From Avena insularis (lineage: Eukaryota; Streptophyta; Magnoliopsida; Poales; Poaceae): a DNA stretch of 64,000 nucleotides. The DNA is taken from the NCBI GenBank assembly GCA_023614405.1, contig CM042684.1, positions 531,634,682-531,698,681 of the forward strand. The letters are read 5' to 3'. Below are positions 32,665-44,500 of the stretch, piece after piece; position 1 is the first letter of the stretch, and the number at the start of each line of letters is the position of its first letter. The notes below the pieces were generated by a model, which searched no databases, had not been told where the DNA came from, and saw only the letters and a list, made by a program, of their open reading frames with translations. Both the position numbers and the translations under genes were made by a program.

Positions 32665-33964
32665 TAGTAGGGAGACGTGCCGACCAGTAGACGGAAGCAA
32701 GGGGATTAGAGAAGTATTGCAGGATTAAGTTTCTGTGGATAGATTGGGCTGGGGCAAACGTGTTTGTGGGCTGGGATGGAGTAGATTGTACAGCCAAAAG
32801 AAAACGAAAATTTCCGCAAAGTTTGTTATGGACAATTCTATTTCTATTGGAGTTCAGGCGGAAAACAGTGTTCTCTTTCCGTAATTAGGGATATTATAAC
32901 TGAGCCAAACACAAGAGCTCCCGTGCCATCTGGGATTTTGGCCATCAATCGTGCATTCTAGCCATTTATGATCGTTAGATCTCTGGCGGTTTTCGCGGTG
33001 GGACGAAAGTCCTTGGTGCAGCTACTCTGCATATCATATTAGCCCTCTGTGATCAATTGGGCCCGAAATAGCCGCTACGGCCCATGAAGACGAACCCGGT
33101 CCCGATCCATAAACTCATAACGGAGTCCGGTCTAACTGGTCACACCCACCGAATCGCTTCTCCCACGACATTCTATCGAGCGGCAGGCGGTAGCTGATAC
33201 GACATGGAGATGCGAGCCTCGCGGCGATTCAGGCTACTTCGGTGGAATCCATTAATACCAGCTGAGGTGGGCCACTCACCGGCGGTGGAAGTACGTTTCT
33301 ATTCTGATGTCCTTCAGTTCATGTGCCTATATATTCTAGGGTAATAACCCCTAATCGGAATTCAAGAGGGCAAAACAACAATCCTCGATCTCCACATCAG
33401 TAGCACGCCAAACCATATGTGTCTTCCCATCAATGTCGACGCTAGCTGCTAGCACTCGATCGATGTTGATGAGCATGGCCCCAGCCCTCACTATTTCCAC
33501 CGACGAACACGTCTCTAACTCCACCTCCAATGTCGCGGCAACAAGCCCTTCTTCCTCGATCTCTGTATCCGACATGATTTCAGACTGCTGGGTGGTGACC
33601 GGTGAGATGATGGCTATAGACGGGGGAAAATCCCAATCTTTGAAGTTATCTCTGCGTATCTTTGTTGTCCTTCTAAGTTTTTCCTTGTATTTTTTTCACT
33701 TGTTGGGGCGATCTGTGATGGTTTTATGCTTTGCTCAACATCTGCTATTCTGCTTAGATTCTTAGATGAATTTGCGTGCTCTGGTGTGCCCGTCATGTTC
33801 TATCTCTGTCACCATGGCGCCGCTGCTTCTGATCGTCCCTCCTACACCCACGAGAGGATGGGAGGGCGAGTCGAGACACTGCCTATTGCAATCGTAATAA
33901 GCATCTCCTAAATAGCGTGTTTGCGTCGCCTTGATGCAACTCTGCCTCTGTACACCCTGGTACA
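32665..33964 (+). other. Tract with a possible first exon, otherwise unassigned
   Basis: At 33204 an ATG opens a short frame MEMRASRRFRLLRWNPLIPA ending at a donor-like GGAA|GTACGT (33290/33291). The sequence upstream (33060-33200) looks like ordinary single-copy DNA. A second open stretch (33433-33765 plus; 33351-33575 minus) has a Ser/Thr-rich or Glu/Val-rich product without known motif. A real gene with short exons is possible but not demonstrated. Confidence 0.25.
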
Positions 33965-35309
33965 CACTAGTAGAAAAGGGGCCTTTGGTCCAACCCCCAA
34001 AGCCATTGGTCCCAGTTCGAATAATAAATCGGGACCAATGCCAGGCATCAGTCCCGGTTCATACCGTCAGCACATCGGTCCCGGTTCATCTCGGGGTATT
34101 GGTCCCGGTTCACGCCATGAACTGGGACCAAAGGGTCCCTTTTTAGGCTCGGTTCGGGATATAAACCGGGATAAAAATATCGGAAATTCTCTGCCGCCTG
34201 TTGTGCCGCGGCAGGAAAAAGGCCCAAAATCCTGCCGCGGCAGGAGAAAATCCACCCCCGAATCGCCTTCTAGTTTTAAAAACATGTCGCAGAAAATTGT
34301 AAATATATCAAAAAATAAAATCCTTTCAACTGTAGTTGTATTTAGTGATACACTTGTCATGAAAATTAACAAACTTGAATTTCGACTTATTTTGCAAAAA
34401 AAACGTTATAAAAACTCCATATGGCCGCCATTTGTGCATACTATGTCGGAAAAAAACGTATAATATATCAAAATGATCGGAAAAAATGTCCTACCTATGG
34501 CAACCGCCTTAGGCCGTTTGCAATTCTTTTAGATTTTTGAAATTCCAAAAGAGTCAAAATTCAGATTTTTAATTTTTTTAAAATAATTCAAAAAAATAAA
34601 AAATGACATATTTGGATTCCTCACATTTTTTGATGATAATGGACATATTATTTGTGGAATTTCGATTTATGGATTTAAAGATATGAATTATGCCATATTA
34701 AATGAATTAATGCAAAAATAATAATAAAACATATTTTATTTCTATATTTATTCAATATTAGTATTACTTAGTCATTTTTTACATTAAAATCATATTTGTA
34801 ATTCAAATTATAAGAATGTGTGACTCACAAGATGCATGTGTTAATATCATTAATAGCATAGTATAGACATAAGGTTACAAGTGGTACATAGGAAGGGGGA
34901 TGTGAAGGAACCAAGATGTGAAGCGTGCTAAGGGTGGAGTAGTGTTAGGATGGGTGACCAACCGGAAAGTGTTAAGATTTGAATTTGACAAAACCTAAGT
35001 GTGATTGAGTGGCTTCGGGTGAGAGATTAACCAGTCCAAATATTCATAGATTTAAAAAAATTAAAAAAAATTAAAAATATATTTTTTTTGAAAAAAAATA
35101 GAAAAGACCTTCGGTCCCGATTCATGCCACGAACCGGGACCAAAGGTCCTACTGCAAGCGCACGCGACGGCGTGCCACGTGGAGACCCATTGGTCCCAGT
35201 TCATGCCAGAACTGGGACCAGCATTAGTCCCGAGTGATTGGTCTCGGTTCAAAATCCGGGACCAATGGCCCTTATGGACCGGGACCAAAGGGGGGTTTTT
35301 CTACTAGTG
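33965..35309. mobile_element. Non-autonomous CACTA element, 1.35 kb
   Basis: Ends CACTAGTAGAAAAGGGGCCT (33965) and AGGGGGGTTTTTCTACTAGTG (to 35309) are inverted repeats. The 3 bases outside are ACA on both sides (33962-33964 and 35310-35312). Subterminal regions repeat GGTCCCGGTTC and GGGACCAA motifs (for example 34048, 34076, 34102, 35112, 35186). The interior is AT-rich with no transposase. It holds a 5S-rRNA-like tract described separately. Confidence 0.92.
34917..34970 (+). ncRNA. 5S-rRNA-like fragment inside the small CACTA element
   Basis: GAAGCGTGCTAAGGGTGGAG followed by TAGTGTTAGGATGGGTGACC and AACCGGAAAGTG parallels the middle of plant 5S rRNA, where AAGCGTGCTTGGGC is the A-box region and GGATGGGTGACC the C-box of the internal RNA polymerase III promoter. 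The flanks do not match 5S rRNA ends, so this is a fragment, not a gene. Whether it can bind TFIIIA is unknown. Confidence 0.6.
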
Positions 35310-36393
35310 ACAGGCTCAAACCATCTCATGTCATCTAACAGTACAGCTAATGTTCAGTTAAATTTTACTTTATATTTAATCAAAAATTAGCGTTGTATTG
35401 AAAACATATACTCCTACAATTTTTCAGTTCAAATATGCAACATATAGTTTGTGGTAGTACAAAGTTTGCAGTGAGTTCCGTATTTTCATGTGGCACCAAA
35501 AACTGATATTGTCCAAGGATTGATGCAAGGTAGCTAGATACCTTTCCTCGCATTTCCTGTTCTTACAAGGTTGCTACATATATATTTCTGCTCACGAGGA
35601 AGAGCCCTAGAGCATCGCCTTTGTCCATGTCCTCTTGTCAATGAAATTACAAACTATATCATCTGAGAAAGTCACTTAGAAGTTTTGTGTTCTCATTTTC
35701 AGAATTGTTGGTTGGAGCAAAGATTTCCTACATCACTCTGTCCCAATTTTATGCTCAGTTTGTTCGATGCTTGGATCCAAATGCCTTATTGGGATCCAGA
35801 TCTGATAGAGAACGTTATTTTCTTCCTTTAAGTCTTAGTGTCTCCTTACTTTTTACAAACTTAGGAAAGTGACATTAATATACATTGCTCGTGTGTGATA
35901 TGATTAAGTTCATAGAACAATGAACAATTCAACTGTTACATGTTAGTCACAATTTTTTTGTTAAATAGCTCGCACCGGCTATGAAATACCGTCTAATTAT
36001 TTCTTCTTCATTCTCAACAAGGCAAGCAATAGGTACATTGAAGCCTGTTGAATTTTCATCTACCTTCTCTAGGCTAACTAATTGTGATGTTCAACGGTAT
36101 TGTGCACCATTTTCATAGATCAGTCTGCATAAACTCGGTAAAGAAAAAGCAACAATGAGGTCCATACAAATGGTACAAAGAAGTAGCAAATGTTTCTATC
36201 AACTCCTAACAATCTAATATCCTAATGGACGGGTGCGGCAACACGCGCCAATATGATCTAGTAATTCTTTGTTTCCACTTCCGGTCTCCTAATTTCCGTT
36301 TCTCTTCCATATTTAGGACTTATTCACGATTTTTCTCAAAACGTGCAAAAGCTCTTCGTAATTGTGAGTCTTAATTCGTCAGTGATTAGTGTA
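35310..36393. other. Gene-poor AT-rich DNA
   Basis: A 61-codon frame at 35687-35872 is the longest. It has no recognised motif, and nothing else is distinctive. Confidence 0.35.
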
Positions 36394-36522
36394 CTCCCCT
36401 CGGTCAGTTTGGAAATAAGGAATTCAATTTATCTAGATTACGCATGTATCTATGCACTAAAATAAGTCTAGATACATGCGAATTTAGATAAAATCTAAGT
36501 CACTTATTTTCGACGAAGAGAG
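36394..36522. mobile_element. Stowaway-like MITE
   Basis: 129 bases starting CTCCCCTCGGTC and ending GACGAAGAGAG, flanked by TA (36392-36393 and 36523-36524). An internal palindrome AGTCTAGATACATGCG with CGCATGTATCTATGCAC supports the foldback structure. The interior resembles the MITE at 44892-45015. Confidence 0.7.
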
Positions 36523-36601
36523 TAGGTTTTTTTTGCGACTGGGCGATTAATATAGTTGACGCTTCATCATATCCATGTTTTAGTGTTTTTTAGCAGAGTA
36601 A

Positions 36602-37835
36602 GAGCAAATCTAACCGATTCCCTTTAATTTAGAGGACTTTTGGCCGGAGAAAACGGTGGACTTAGTCCTCTAAACGGTGGCCACCAGATTCGTTCCCCAA
36701 TAATTTAGAGGACTAAAATTTTTTAGCATTATTTTCGAAAGATCTCAAACATACGAAATTCAAACATGCAGAAATAATATCCAAAAAAATCACATCGATC
36801 AAGTTTGATCCAAAAGAACAACATGGCATGTTAATGTTGTTGAGGCCACCACCATTTTGGCCACCACCAGCTCGGCCACCGCCATCTTGGCCATCTCAAA
36901 CACCATCTCGGCCACCACCGGCGCCACCACCACCAACACTCTCTCGGGCCAAGATCTTCTCACGGGTGATCTCCCAATACGCCCTCGATTTTTCATCCAA
37001 GGTGGTTAGATCCATGAACATCACCGAAGTGGCCAATTTCTCCGCCTCAAGTGCAAGTCTTTGCCTTCGTACGAATCTCCATCACCGAAGTGGAGGTCGT
37101 GGATCCCAAAATGCTGAGAACTATCCAAGTGCGACAAGAAATCGGCCACCCCAAGCTCGGTAGGAGTCGGCTGAGGCGCGGTCATTTCGTCGATCACCTC
37201 GCGAGCGGCCACCCTCGCAGAGGAAGACGGCGTGGGAGATGATGACGACGGCGACGGCTTTGCCTTGCATGTAGAAGTCGACCACATCGCCGCCGCGGCC
37301 TTCCTCATCTTCTTCTCCTCCGCCGCCTATGACAGCGCTTGCATCGCCGTTGGCTTCCGGGGACGCGGGCCACTCAGCACCGGCGCGAGGGGTGGCTTGT
37401 CCGCCGTTGACGCCTTCCCGGTGGCCTTGGTAGCCGTTCCCGCCATCCGCACCACGGAGGTGTTGCCCAACCGCTTCATCAGCATCGGATGCGTCACCGA
37501 GGTCGAATCCAGCGCGGTTTCACTAACGGAAAGCTCCGGCGGGCATGCGGGACGATAGAACTCTGGTGCCATTTTGGCCGGGGGAGGGGAGAACTATGGC
37601 GCCAGCGACGATTGGCGGCAGAATTGGGTGGGAGGTCGGCTTCTCGGCGGGAAGGAGAGTTTTAGTCACCGAGGTTGGCGTCGAGGAAATATGAGAGTCG
37701 CGGGGAGTTTTGGGGGGCTGGAACAAAAGTTTTCTCCGCTAATGGCCAAAAGAGGATCGGTTCGGTGCGTCCCTGGCCATTAGCGGTCGAAATAAAGTCA
37801 TCTAACCAATTAAAGGGGATCGGTTAGAGTTGCTC
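36602..37835. mobile_element. PIF/Harbinger-like element, deletion derivative
   Basis: Terminal inverted repeats of about 28 bases: GAGCAAATCTAACCGATTCC... at the left against GAGCAACTCTAACCGATCCC... at the right, read inward. They are flanked by the trinucleotide TAA (36599-36601 and 37836-37838), the Harbinger-type target preference. On the minus strand 37572-37021 is one frame of about 182 codons with a single stop near 37327. It is Ala/Pro/Lys-rich, without a DDE transposase, possibly a decayed accessory ORF. The other open frames are shadows of it. Confidence 0.7.
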
Positions 37836-38407
37836 TAAGACTCCAATCTTGGTTTTTTAGGTACGAAGCTATAGAGGACAATGCTCGGCCACGGCGTAGG
37901 AATACACGGATCGGGGTTTTTTCGACATACCGGTGAAGTTGATGGAAATATGAGATTTGGTGGGAGAGCAAAACCGTTCCAGAAAAAAGTTAGACCAAGG
38001 AAACGCTCATGCTTTTATTATTAGGTATACAGACTAGCATGTATGGCCGCGGGGGTGTCTTTCGACGATGATCACCACCCTAATTCAATTTCTAACTGAC
38101 ATCGATCCTCTCCAAACCTTTCGGCCTAACAGTAGCCTGCTTGATTTGCACCTTTAAATTTTTGTACCACATGCAATTTTAAAATGTGCAGATTAATACA
38201 ATGGTCGACACACACGTAGCAAAAGCCTCATAATGTAGATGAGGTGACCTGCAAAACATGCATGTAACCTGTGTCGTGACGTCGAGGCCAACATAATAAA
38301 TCAAATCAATTTTCAAAAGGGAATGCCTAGATCTCAGCCACTTGAAAACTTGTTATGTCTAAGTCGCTGACATTATCCTACTATTTATGTTAATTCTCAG
38401 TTGCAAC

Positions 38408-38578
38408 CCATCGAGATTGGCATCGAGCAAATATGAGAACCGCGGGAGAGTTTTTGAGGGCCAGACTAAAAGTTTTCTCTGCTAACGGCCAAAAAGGGAT
38501 CGATTCGGTGCGTCCCCGGCCGATAGCAGCCGGAAGAAAGTCCTCTAACCAATTAAAGGGGATCGGTTAGAGTTGCTC
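38408..38578. mobile_element. Second, truncated copy of the Harbinger-like 3' end
   Basis: Nearly the same sequence as 37667-37835, from TCGAGRTTGGCRTCGAG to GATCGGTTAGAGTTGCTC, again followed by TAA. Only the 3' terminus is present. It sits about 190 bases upstream of the NLR coding start. Confidence 0.75.
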
Positions 38579-38765
38579 TAATATATAGTGCTTGTATTCC
38601 TGCATGTTATGGCAGGATACTTTACTCAACTGGATAAAAATTTGAAGTATTAAGAAACAACATATCAGTGTTTCAACATCAACTCAACATGCACATTTTT
38701 TCAAGGCAGTATTGATGCATTATTACGTAGGCGGTTCAGTGTTTGTTGTTTTTTTTCAGGAGCGA
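38579..38765 (+). promoter_or_regulatory. NLR upstream region with probable 5'-UTR intron acceptor
   Basis: TTGTTTTTTTTCAG ends at about 38759, a strong pyrimidine-tract acceptor, six bases before the proposed ATG. This implies that the NLR transcript begins further upstream and has an intron in its 5' UTR. I cannot place the first exon. Confidence 0.45.
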
Positions 38766-41513
38766 ATGGCGGAGGTTATACTTCTTGCTGTGTCAAAGAT
38801 TGAGGTATTCGTTTTAGATCAAGCAGTCGCAGCTGCCATAAAGAACCTGTCAAGGAAGGTGGCTTCTCTAAGGGAATTGCCAGCAAAGATAGAACGAATT
38901 GATAATGAGCTAAAGATGATGAATTGTGTAATCCGAGATATTGGCACAACACATCTCGCCAACAATGACGTCGTCAAGGGTTGGATTGAAATTGTGAGGA
39001 AGCTGGCCTACCATGTTGAGGATGTAATTGACAAGTGCTTGTACCAGGCTCGCAAGATCAATCAAGAATTCTTCCTATTGTATGCCTTCAGACGTTCACG
39101 CCACATAAAGGTTTTCAGTAAGATTGTCGATGATGTAGCAGAGATAGAGGAGGAGATCAAGCATCTCAAAGAAATGCGTGAATACACAAGTGATACATCC
39201 GGAGATAGAAGGCAATCTGGAGGCTGCTTTCCAGAGCTGAATCTGATTAGTGATGATGATCTTGTGGGAATTGATGAAAACAGGAGCAAGTTGACTGAAT
39301 GGTTGGCCAACGATGAGAAAGAAACCACGGTGATAACAGTTTCTGGAATCGGTGGCTTGGGGAAAACAACCCTTGTGAACAATGTGTATCATCGGGAGAA
39401 AGCCAACTTCCCTGGTGCCCATGCTTGGATTGTGGTGTCACAGGAATATGATGTAGTTGATTTGCTAGAGAAACTTCTCACCATGATACGACACAGACCG
39501 CAGTCACCGCCGGCTGTTAGCATGGGCGCCACACCTGATGTCTTTGAGTTAACAGATGCCATACGGAAGATACTGCAAGATAGGAAATGCTTGATCGTGC
39601 TTGATGATGTGTGGGATATGGAGGCATATACTCGTATGCATTCTGCATTCCAGGGTCTCCAAGGGAGCCGTGTTATTATCACAACACGGAAGGAAGATGT
39701 TGCGGCTCTTGCTCCCCGTAGACGTCGCCTTCTACTCCAAGCATTGAGTAGTGTCGAGTCATTCGAGCTCTTCTGCTCAAGAGCTTTCCACAACAACAAC
39801 AACAACAACTCTGGCCGAAAGTGCCCCCTAGAGCTTGAGACGGTGGCTACTGCTATTGTTGAGAGGTGCTTTGGTCTGCCACTGGCAATTGTATGTGCTG
39901 GAAGCCTATTGTCTTCCAAGCAACAAACAGAGTACACCTGGAACATCATGTACAGTAATCTCCAGACCGCGCTGCGGGAGAATAACCGTTTCAAAGCTAT
40001 ACTTAGCCTAAGCTACCATGACTTGCCGGGTGATCTCAGGAACTGCTTCCTGTACTGCACCTTGTTCCCTCAAGGCCATCCAATGCCACGGGAGAGCCTT
40101 GTGCGGCTGTGGGTTGCTGAAGGATTAGCGAAGAAGAAAGATAGGAGTACTCCAGAGGAAGTGGCGGAGTGGAATCTAATGGAACTCATCTGCCGGAATC
40201 TGCTGCAAGTTGTGGAGAGGGATGAGCATGAGTTCTTGAGGGTTAGTACCTGTATAATGCATGGCATTGTCCGAGACCTGGCTCTGGATATTGCGAAACA
40301 GGAGAGGTTTGGCTCCACCAATGACCAGGACGTAATGTTGATCATGGACAGTGAAGTTCGTCGGTTCTCGACATGTGGTTGGAGTGACAGCAGTAAGACA
40401 GCTCCAGTAGGAGTCGAATTTCCACAACTCCGCACCTTCGTGTCGATTGCATTACGCTCCTCTAGCACCATGCTTTCCTCAGTTTTCTCTGGATCCAGCT
40501 ACCTTACTGTTCTCGAGCTCCAAGACTCTGCAATTAACCAAGTACCAGCATCCATCGGGAATCTGTTCAATCTCCGCTACATTGGCTTAAGGCGCACCCA
40601 GGTTCAGTCACTGCCAGACACTATTGATAAACTGTTAAACCTCGAGACACTCGACCTCAAGCATACAAGAATAGGAAAGCTACCACCAGTAATTGTGAAG
40701 CTCGAGAAGCTACGGCACCTTCTCGCTGACAGGTATGCAAATGAGAAGCAGATGGAGTTCCGATACTGTGTCGGAGTGGAAGCGCCTAAGATGATTTCCA
40801 ACTTTGAAGAGCTGCAAACTCTCGAGACCGTCCATGCCAGCAAAGAATTGGCCGTACAGCTGAAGAAAATGAGTAAGCTGCAGGCTGTTTGTATTGATAG
40901 CATCAATGCATCTAACAGTGAAGAGCTCTTCGATGCCCTCTCAGATATGCCCCTACTTTCAAGCTTACTTCTGTCCGCAAGTGATGAGAAGGAGACACTT
41001 TCTTTCCAAGCACTCAAGCCAATTTCCAACAGGCTCCACAGGCTAATTGTCAGAGGCGGCTGGGCCAGTGATACATTCAAGTGCCCAATATTTCAGGGCC
41101 ATGGGAGGAATCTCAAGTATCTGGCTCTAAGCTGGTGCATTTTTGGGACGGAAGAAGACCCCCTGCAGCTGCTGGCATCTCATCTGCCGAATCTCACTTA
41201 TCTCAGTCTTAACCGTGTGAGCAGTGAAGGCATATTGGTTCTTCCTGCAGGGTGCTTTCCGAAGCTAACGACCCTCGTCTTAAAGCGCATGCCTAATGTC
41301 AAGCAGTTGGTGATTGAAGAGGGTGCCCTTCCGTGCATTGATGGGCTCTACATCATGACACTCTTGGGGCTGAATGCTGTCCCTCGTGGCCTTGAATCCC
41401 TTGGATCCTTGACCAAGTTGTGGATGCTCGATGTGCACACGGAGTTCAAGACCGACTGGATTCGGAGCCAGATGCACAAAAATATGAGGCATGTTACAGA
41501 GCTGCGGGTTTAG
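38766..41513 (+). CDS. CC-NB-ARC-LRR disease-resistance protein (RPM1-like NLR)
   Basis: An intact 915-codon single exon. The ATG at 38766 (MAEVILLAVSKIE) is preferred over an in-frame ATG at 38712 because the intervening codons span a splice acceptor. Domains: an Rx-type coiled coil (residues 1 to about 130, with the EDVID motif at 85-89); NB-ARC with P-loop GIGGLGKTT (about 194-202), kinase-2 LIVLDDVWD (276-284), RNBS-B SRVIITTR, GLPLA (370-374) and RNBS-D CFLYCTLFPQ (from 427); then leucine-rich repeats from about residue 560 to the end (NLFNLRYIGLRRTQVQSLPD). The usual MHD reads MHG (residues 498-500). A run of six Asn (AAC repeat near 39790-39809) lies in the NB-ARC. Such proteins are cytoplasmic or membrane-associated sensors of pathogen effectors. 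No integrated extra domain is visible. Confidence 0.95.
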   Translation: MAEVILLAVSKIEVFVLDQAVAAAIKNLSRKVASLRELPAKIERIDNELKMMNCVIRDIGTTHLANNDVVKGWIEIVRKLAYHVEDVIDKCLYQARKINQEFFLLYAFRRSRHIKVFSKIVDDVAEIEEEIKHLKEMREYTSDTSGDRRQSGGCFPELNLISDDDLVGIDENRSKLTEWLANDEKETTVITVSGIGGLGKTTLVNNVYHREKANFPGAHAWIVVSQEYDVVDLLEKLLTMIRHRPQSPPAVSMGATPDVFELTDAIRKILQDRKCLIVLDDVWDMEAYTRMHSAFQGLQGSRVIITTRKEDVAALAPRRRRLLLQALSSVESFELFCSRAFHNNNNNNSGRKCPLELETVATAIVERCFGLPLAIVCAGSLLSSKQQTEYTWNIMYSNLQTALRENNRFKAILSLSYHDLPGDLRNCFLYCTLFPQGHPMPRESLVRLWVAEGLAKKKDRSTPEEVAEWNLMELICRNLLQVVERDEHEFLRVSTCIMHGIVRDLALDIAKQERFGSTNDQDVMLIMDSEVRRFSTCGWSDSSKTAPVGVEFPQLRTFVSIALRSSSTMLSSVFSGSSYLTVLELQDSAINQVPASIGNLFNLRYIGLRRTQVQSLPDTIDKLLNLETLDLKHTRIGKLPPVIVKLEKLRHLLADRYANEKQMEFRYCVGVEAPKMISNFEELQTLETVHASKELAVQLKKMSKLQAVCIDSINASNSEELFDALSDMPLLSSLLLSASDEKETLSFQALKPISNRLHRLIVRGGWASDTFKCPIFQGHGRNLKYLALSWCIFGTEEDPLQLLASHLPNLTYLSLNRVSSEGILVLPAGCFPKLTTLVLKRMPNVKQLVIEEGALPCIDGLYIMTLLGLNAVPRGLESLGSLTKLWMLDVHTEFKTDWIRSQMHKNMRHVTELRV

Positions 41514-44500
41514 CCAAGGGCGGCAGTCTACCTCCATCGGTAATAAGAAGCCGCACTAATGTTTATTTATGGGTTCTGTTTCAATACACCCGTCTAGTTT
41601 TTTTTTTTTTGAGAGATACACCCGTCTAGTTATGTCAACTGCGGAGACTAAAAGATAGTATACCTCTTCGTATTAGAGGGCATGATGGTCTATTTAATAA
41701 TTTTCTGAATGAAACCAATCCGTACTAAACTGTATTGTATAAATAGACTATTTGGATTCGTACATGTCCGTTACCAGTATGATCGTATTGTGCCCGTCAG
41801 CTTCCTAGTCCGAACCTTTCATGCACGAGGCAGCCATGAGCGAAGTTTGGCGATATTGCTCTCTGGTGTGCCACCGCCAGTGAATAGTATTGAATCTTAA
41901 TCTTCGTTAGAGATAACTTAAACATGTACTGGTTGCAATTAGATCACCTAAAACATCATTAGGCAGTGGATTAGGCGATGCAACTTACAAGTAGATGAAT
42001 AATTCCCTTGTGTGCCTGCTAGATAGGGGCAGAGAGAGAGGCAGTAGTGCAGGAACACCGCCGACCCTCCTGGTGGCCGGCGGTGGTAGTCGTTCTTCGC
42101 CTCCTTTAGCACCGCTCTTTTAGGATTGGTATAGTTGGATGAATTGATTTCTGAACTCGTTTTCAGATAACAACCTATATGTGGTGCTAGGGAAACGTGA
42201 TCCACCTCCGATCGTAATGCATACGTGAGAGGTGTGGTGGGCCACACCCTATTTTCTCATGGTTTGTTAGCTGAGAAAAAAACCCAACAAATAGACCTCG
42301 AAATAAGACGTGACATGCTGCGTGGCAGAGGTGATTATCACCATCAGCAGTACACTGAAAAGTTGCCGCACACCATAACTCTATGGTGAAGAACAACAGA
42401 CTTTGCCACGTCGGATGACGTTAAGTTTGCATCAGTATTAATTCCATCAGTGTCATTTTGGAACTTTTCCACGATAGAGATCCATCATGCGAGGGTGACG
42501 ATTTAACATGACGTGGAAACTTTAATATCCACACGCCTCACAAACACAATGTCTGAATAATCTACAAAATCGAGGTTACCAAACCTTCTATTGGTGAGCA
42601 TGTTAACTTTATTGTCTTGCATGTACCGCAACACCTTTTGGCGGCTTTTCTAGCGATACATTTTTTGGACTTATTGTAAATTTACCAATTATCCCGATCA
42701 TGAATAGGGTGTCTTCATACTTGTACACATGTTGCTTCTAACAGCTGAAGTATAAGGAACTGCCATTATCTGATCAGTTTAAAATGGTTCCTTGGATATT
42801 GAAATGTCCACCTTTATTGTCCTTAACTTTAGTAGCACGGGTGATAAAGTACTAGTGCATAATATCCTTCTTTTGTATTCTATCAACGTATGTCATCATA
42901 ATAAAACTTGTACTCCTTTTGGACATAATCTTGGCGAACCTCAATACAAGCAAAGTATGAGGCATTACCAAGAAGCTATACAAGTATACATCATAATTAC
43001 AAGATGGAAACCTCTTGGCTAGCCAACGAGATTCAATCTACACAGAGTAGTGGAGCTTACTCCCCCTCATCTTATGGTATTATTGTTCCAGCGCTTGTCT
43101 TAGTTCATACTCGTGTTTCTTTAAATAACAAGCCACATCTTAACTTTTCCTTCATGACGCAACCTTTCGTCTGAGTCACGGAAAGTATTCTTAACTAAGT
43201 CAACATATGAACATGTCATGACGATAACACAAGCGCCATGAAACAAACTTTTGTCTATAATTTGTTGTTTGAACCGTTCGAGATTTCCTTACAGTGACGT
43301 TTGGTTTTGTAGAGCTATATATACAGTCTACCATTAGTTAACTCATTTAGAAAACTCTATTAAGTTTCAAACATTTCAAAATCTTCACTTATCTGGCAAC
43401 TAATAAGCCAATAAGATGAACATTCGCACACATTATTTATCATAGGGAAATTGTGGAAGCTTAACATCAAGTGTTGCATATTGTATTGCATAACTTTCAA
43501 CCTTCCTGATGCATATGAACATATATCTAATCGAGTTATCCTTCAGATTTATGTTCATACACTCCAGGTTTCCAGTGATCACATTATTTTGGAGAATATA
43601 CCTTAAAAACACTTCATTTCATATCTAAGCTACCACACCATATGGCAGAAGGTGGAAAGAACTCAAAGAAATATGGCACATGATTATAAATGATGTTGGT
43701 CAGATATACGATCATATGCCACATGATACTGGAAAAATCGTCACTTCAATGAAGCGTGGCACATGATTATAACAACGTTGGTCAGGAATACAATCATTAG
43801 CTGCATGCCAGATCATAAATAACATTAGACCGACGAACTTGCCAATTTAGCTTTTGCGTGTGTGCTTCTTCATAATATTCTTAAGGGAGTAAGTACACAT
43901 TAACTTGATAAAAGAAGTTGTAACATTTGTGCAATTTGCATTCACTCTCCAAACAAGACTTCTGGTTGGTTCCATCCTATTTGAAGAATCAATTACATTC
44001 ATAATTTTAAGAAAATGAGCATGCTATCCCATATTCAATGAGACGTTACATTCATTCCCCCCTCGAAAATGTGGTAAATTTGACCACAATTTCGACGAGG
44101 TCTTATTATTCAGCTTTCTTACATCATAATTGTGCCATATCACACATAATCATTATAAATATTGAGTATATGAATATTATCACTAGATAGAGAGACTAAC
44201 ATCACAATTTCATTAAAAAATGTTAATTTAAAGAAATTGGAGTGGACGAGAATTAACTGTTTTACTCTAAAGCTGATATGAGTTTGGCTAGGTGCGATTT
44301 AGCCCCCTTAAATCAGAAATTTTACTCCTCTAACCAGTTTTGAGGGATCGGCTAGAGATGCTCTAAATGCTCAGGTTCTAGAGCATGACCTGTTAATTCT
44401 TCTTGATTTGGCAAGGTTTCTTATCAATTGTAATAAACCACAGTAATTTTTTGTTTGTATGCATCGTGATGGTGAGTTCGAGGATGATAAAATCTTCTAG

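Noticed and set aside
34816..35040. Cassandra TRIM retrotransposon
   Set aside because: Only the 5S-like core is present; no paired LTRs, PBS or PPT were found, and the surrounding ends are CACTA.
38712..38765. Upstream in-frame ATG for the NLR
   Set aside because: The 18 extra codons span a TTTTTTTTCAG splice acceptor, and family members start at MAE-type sequences.
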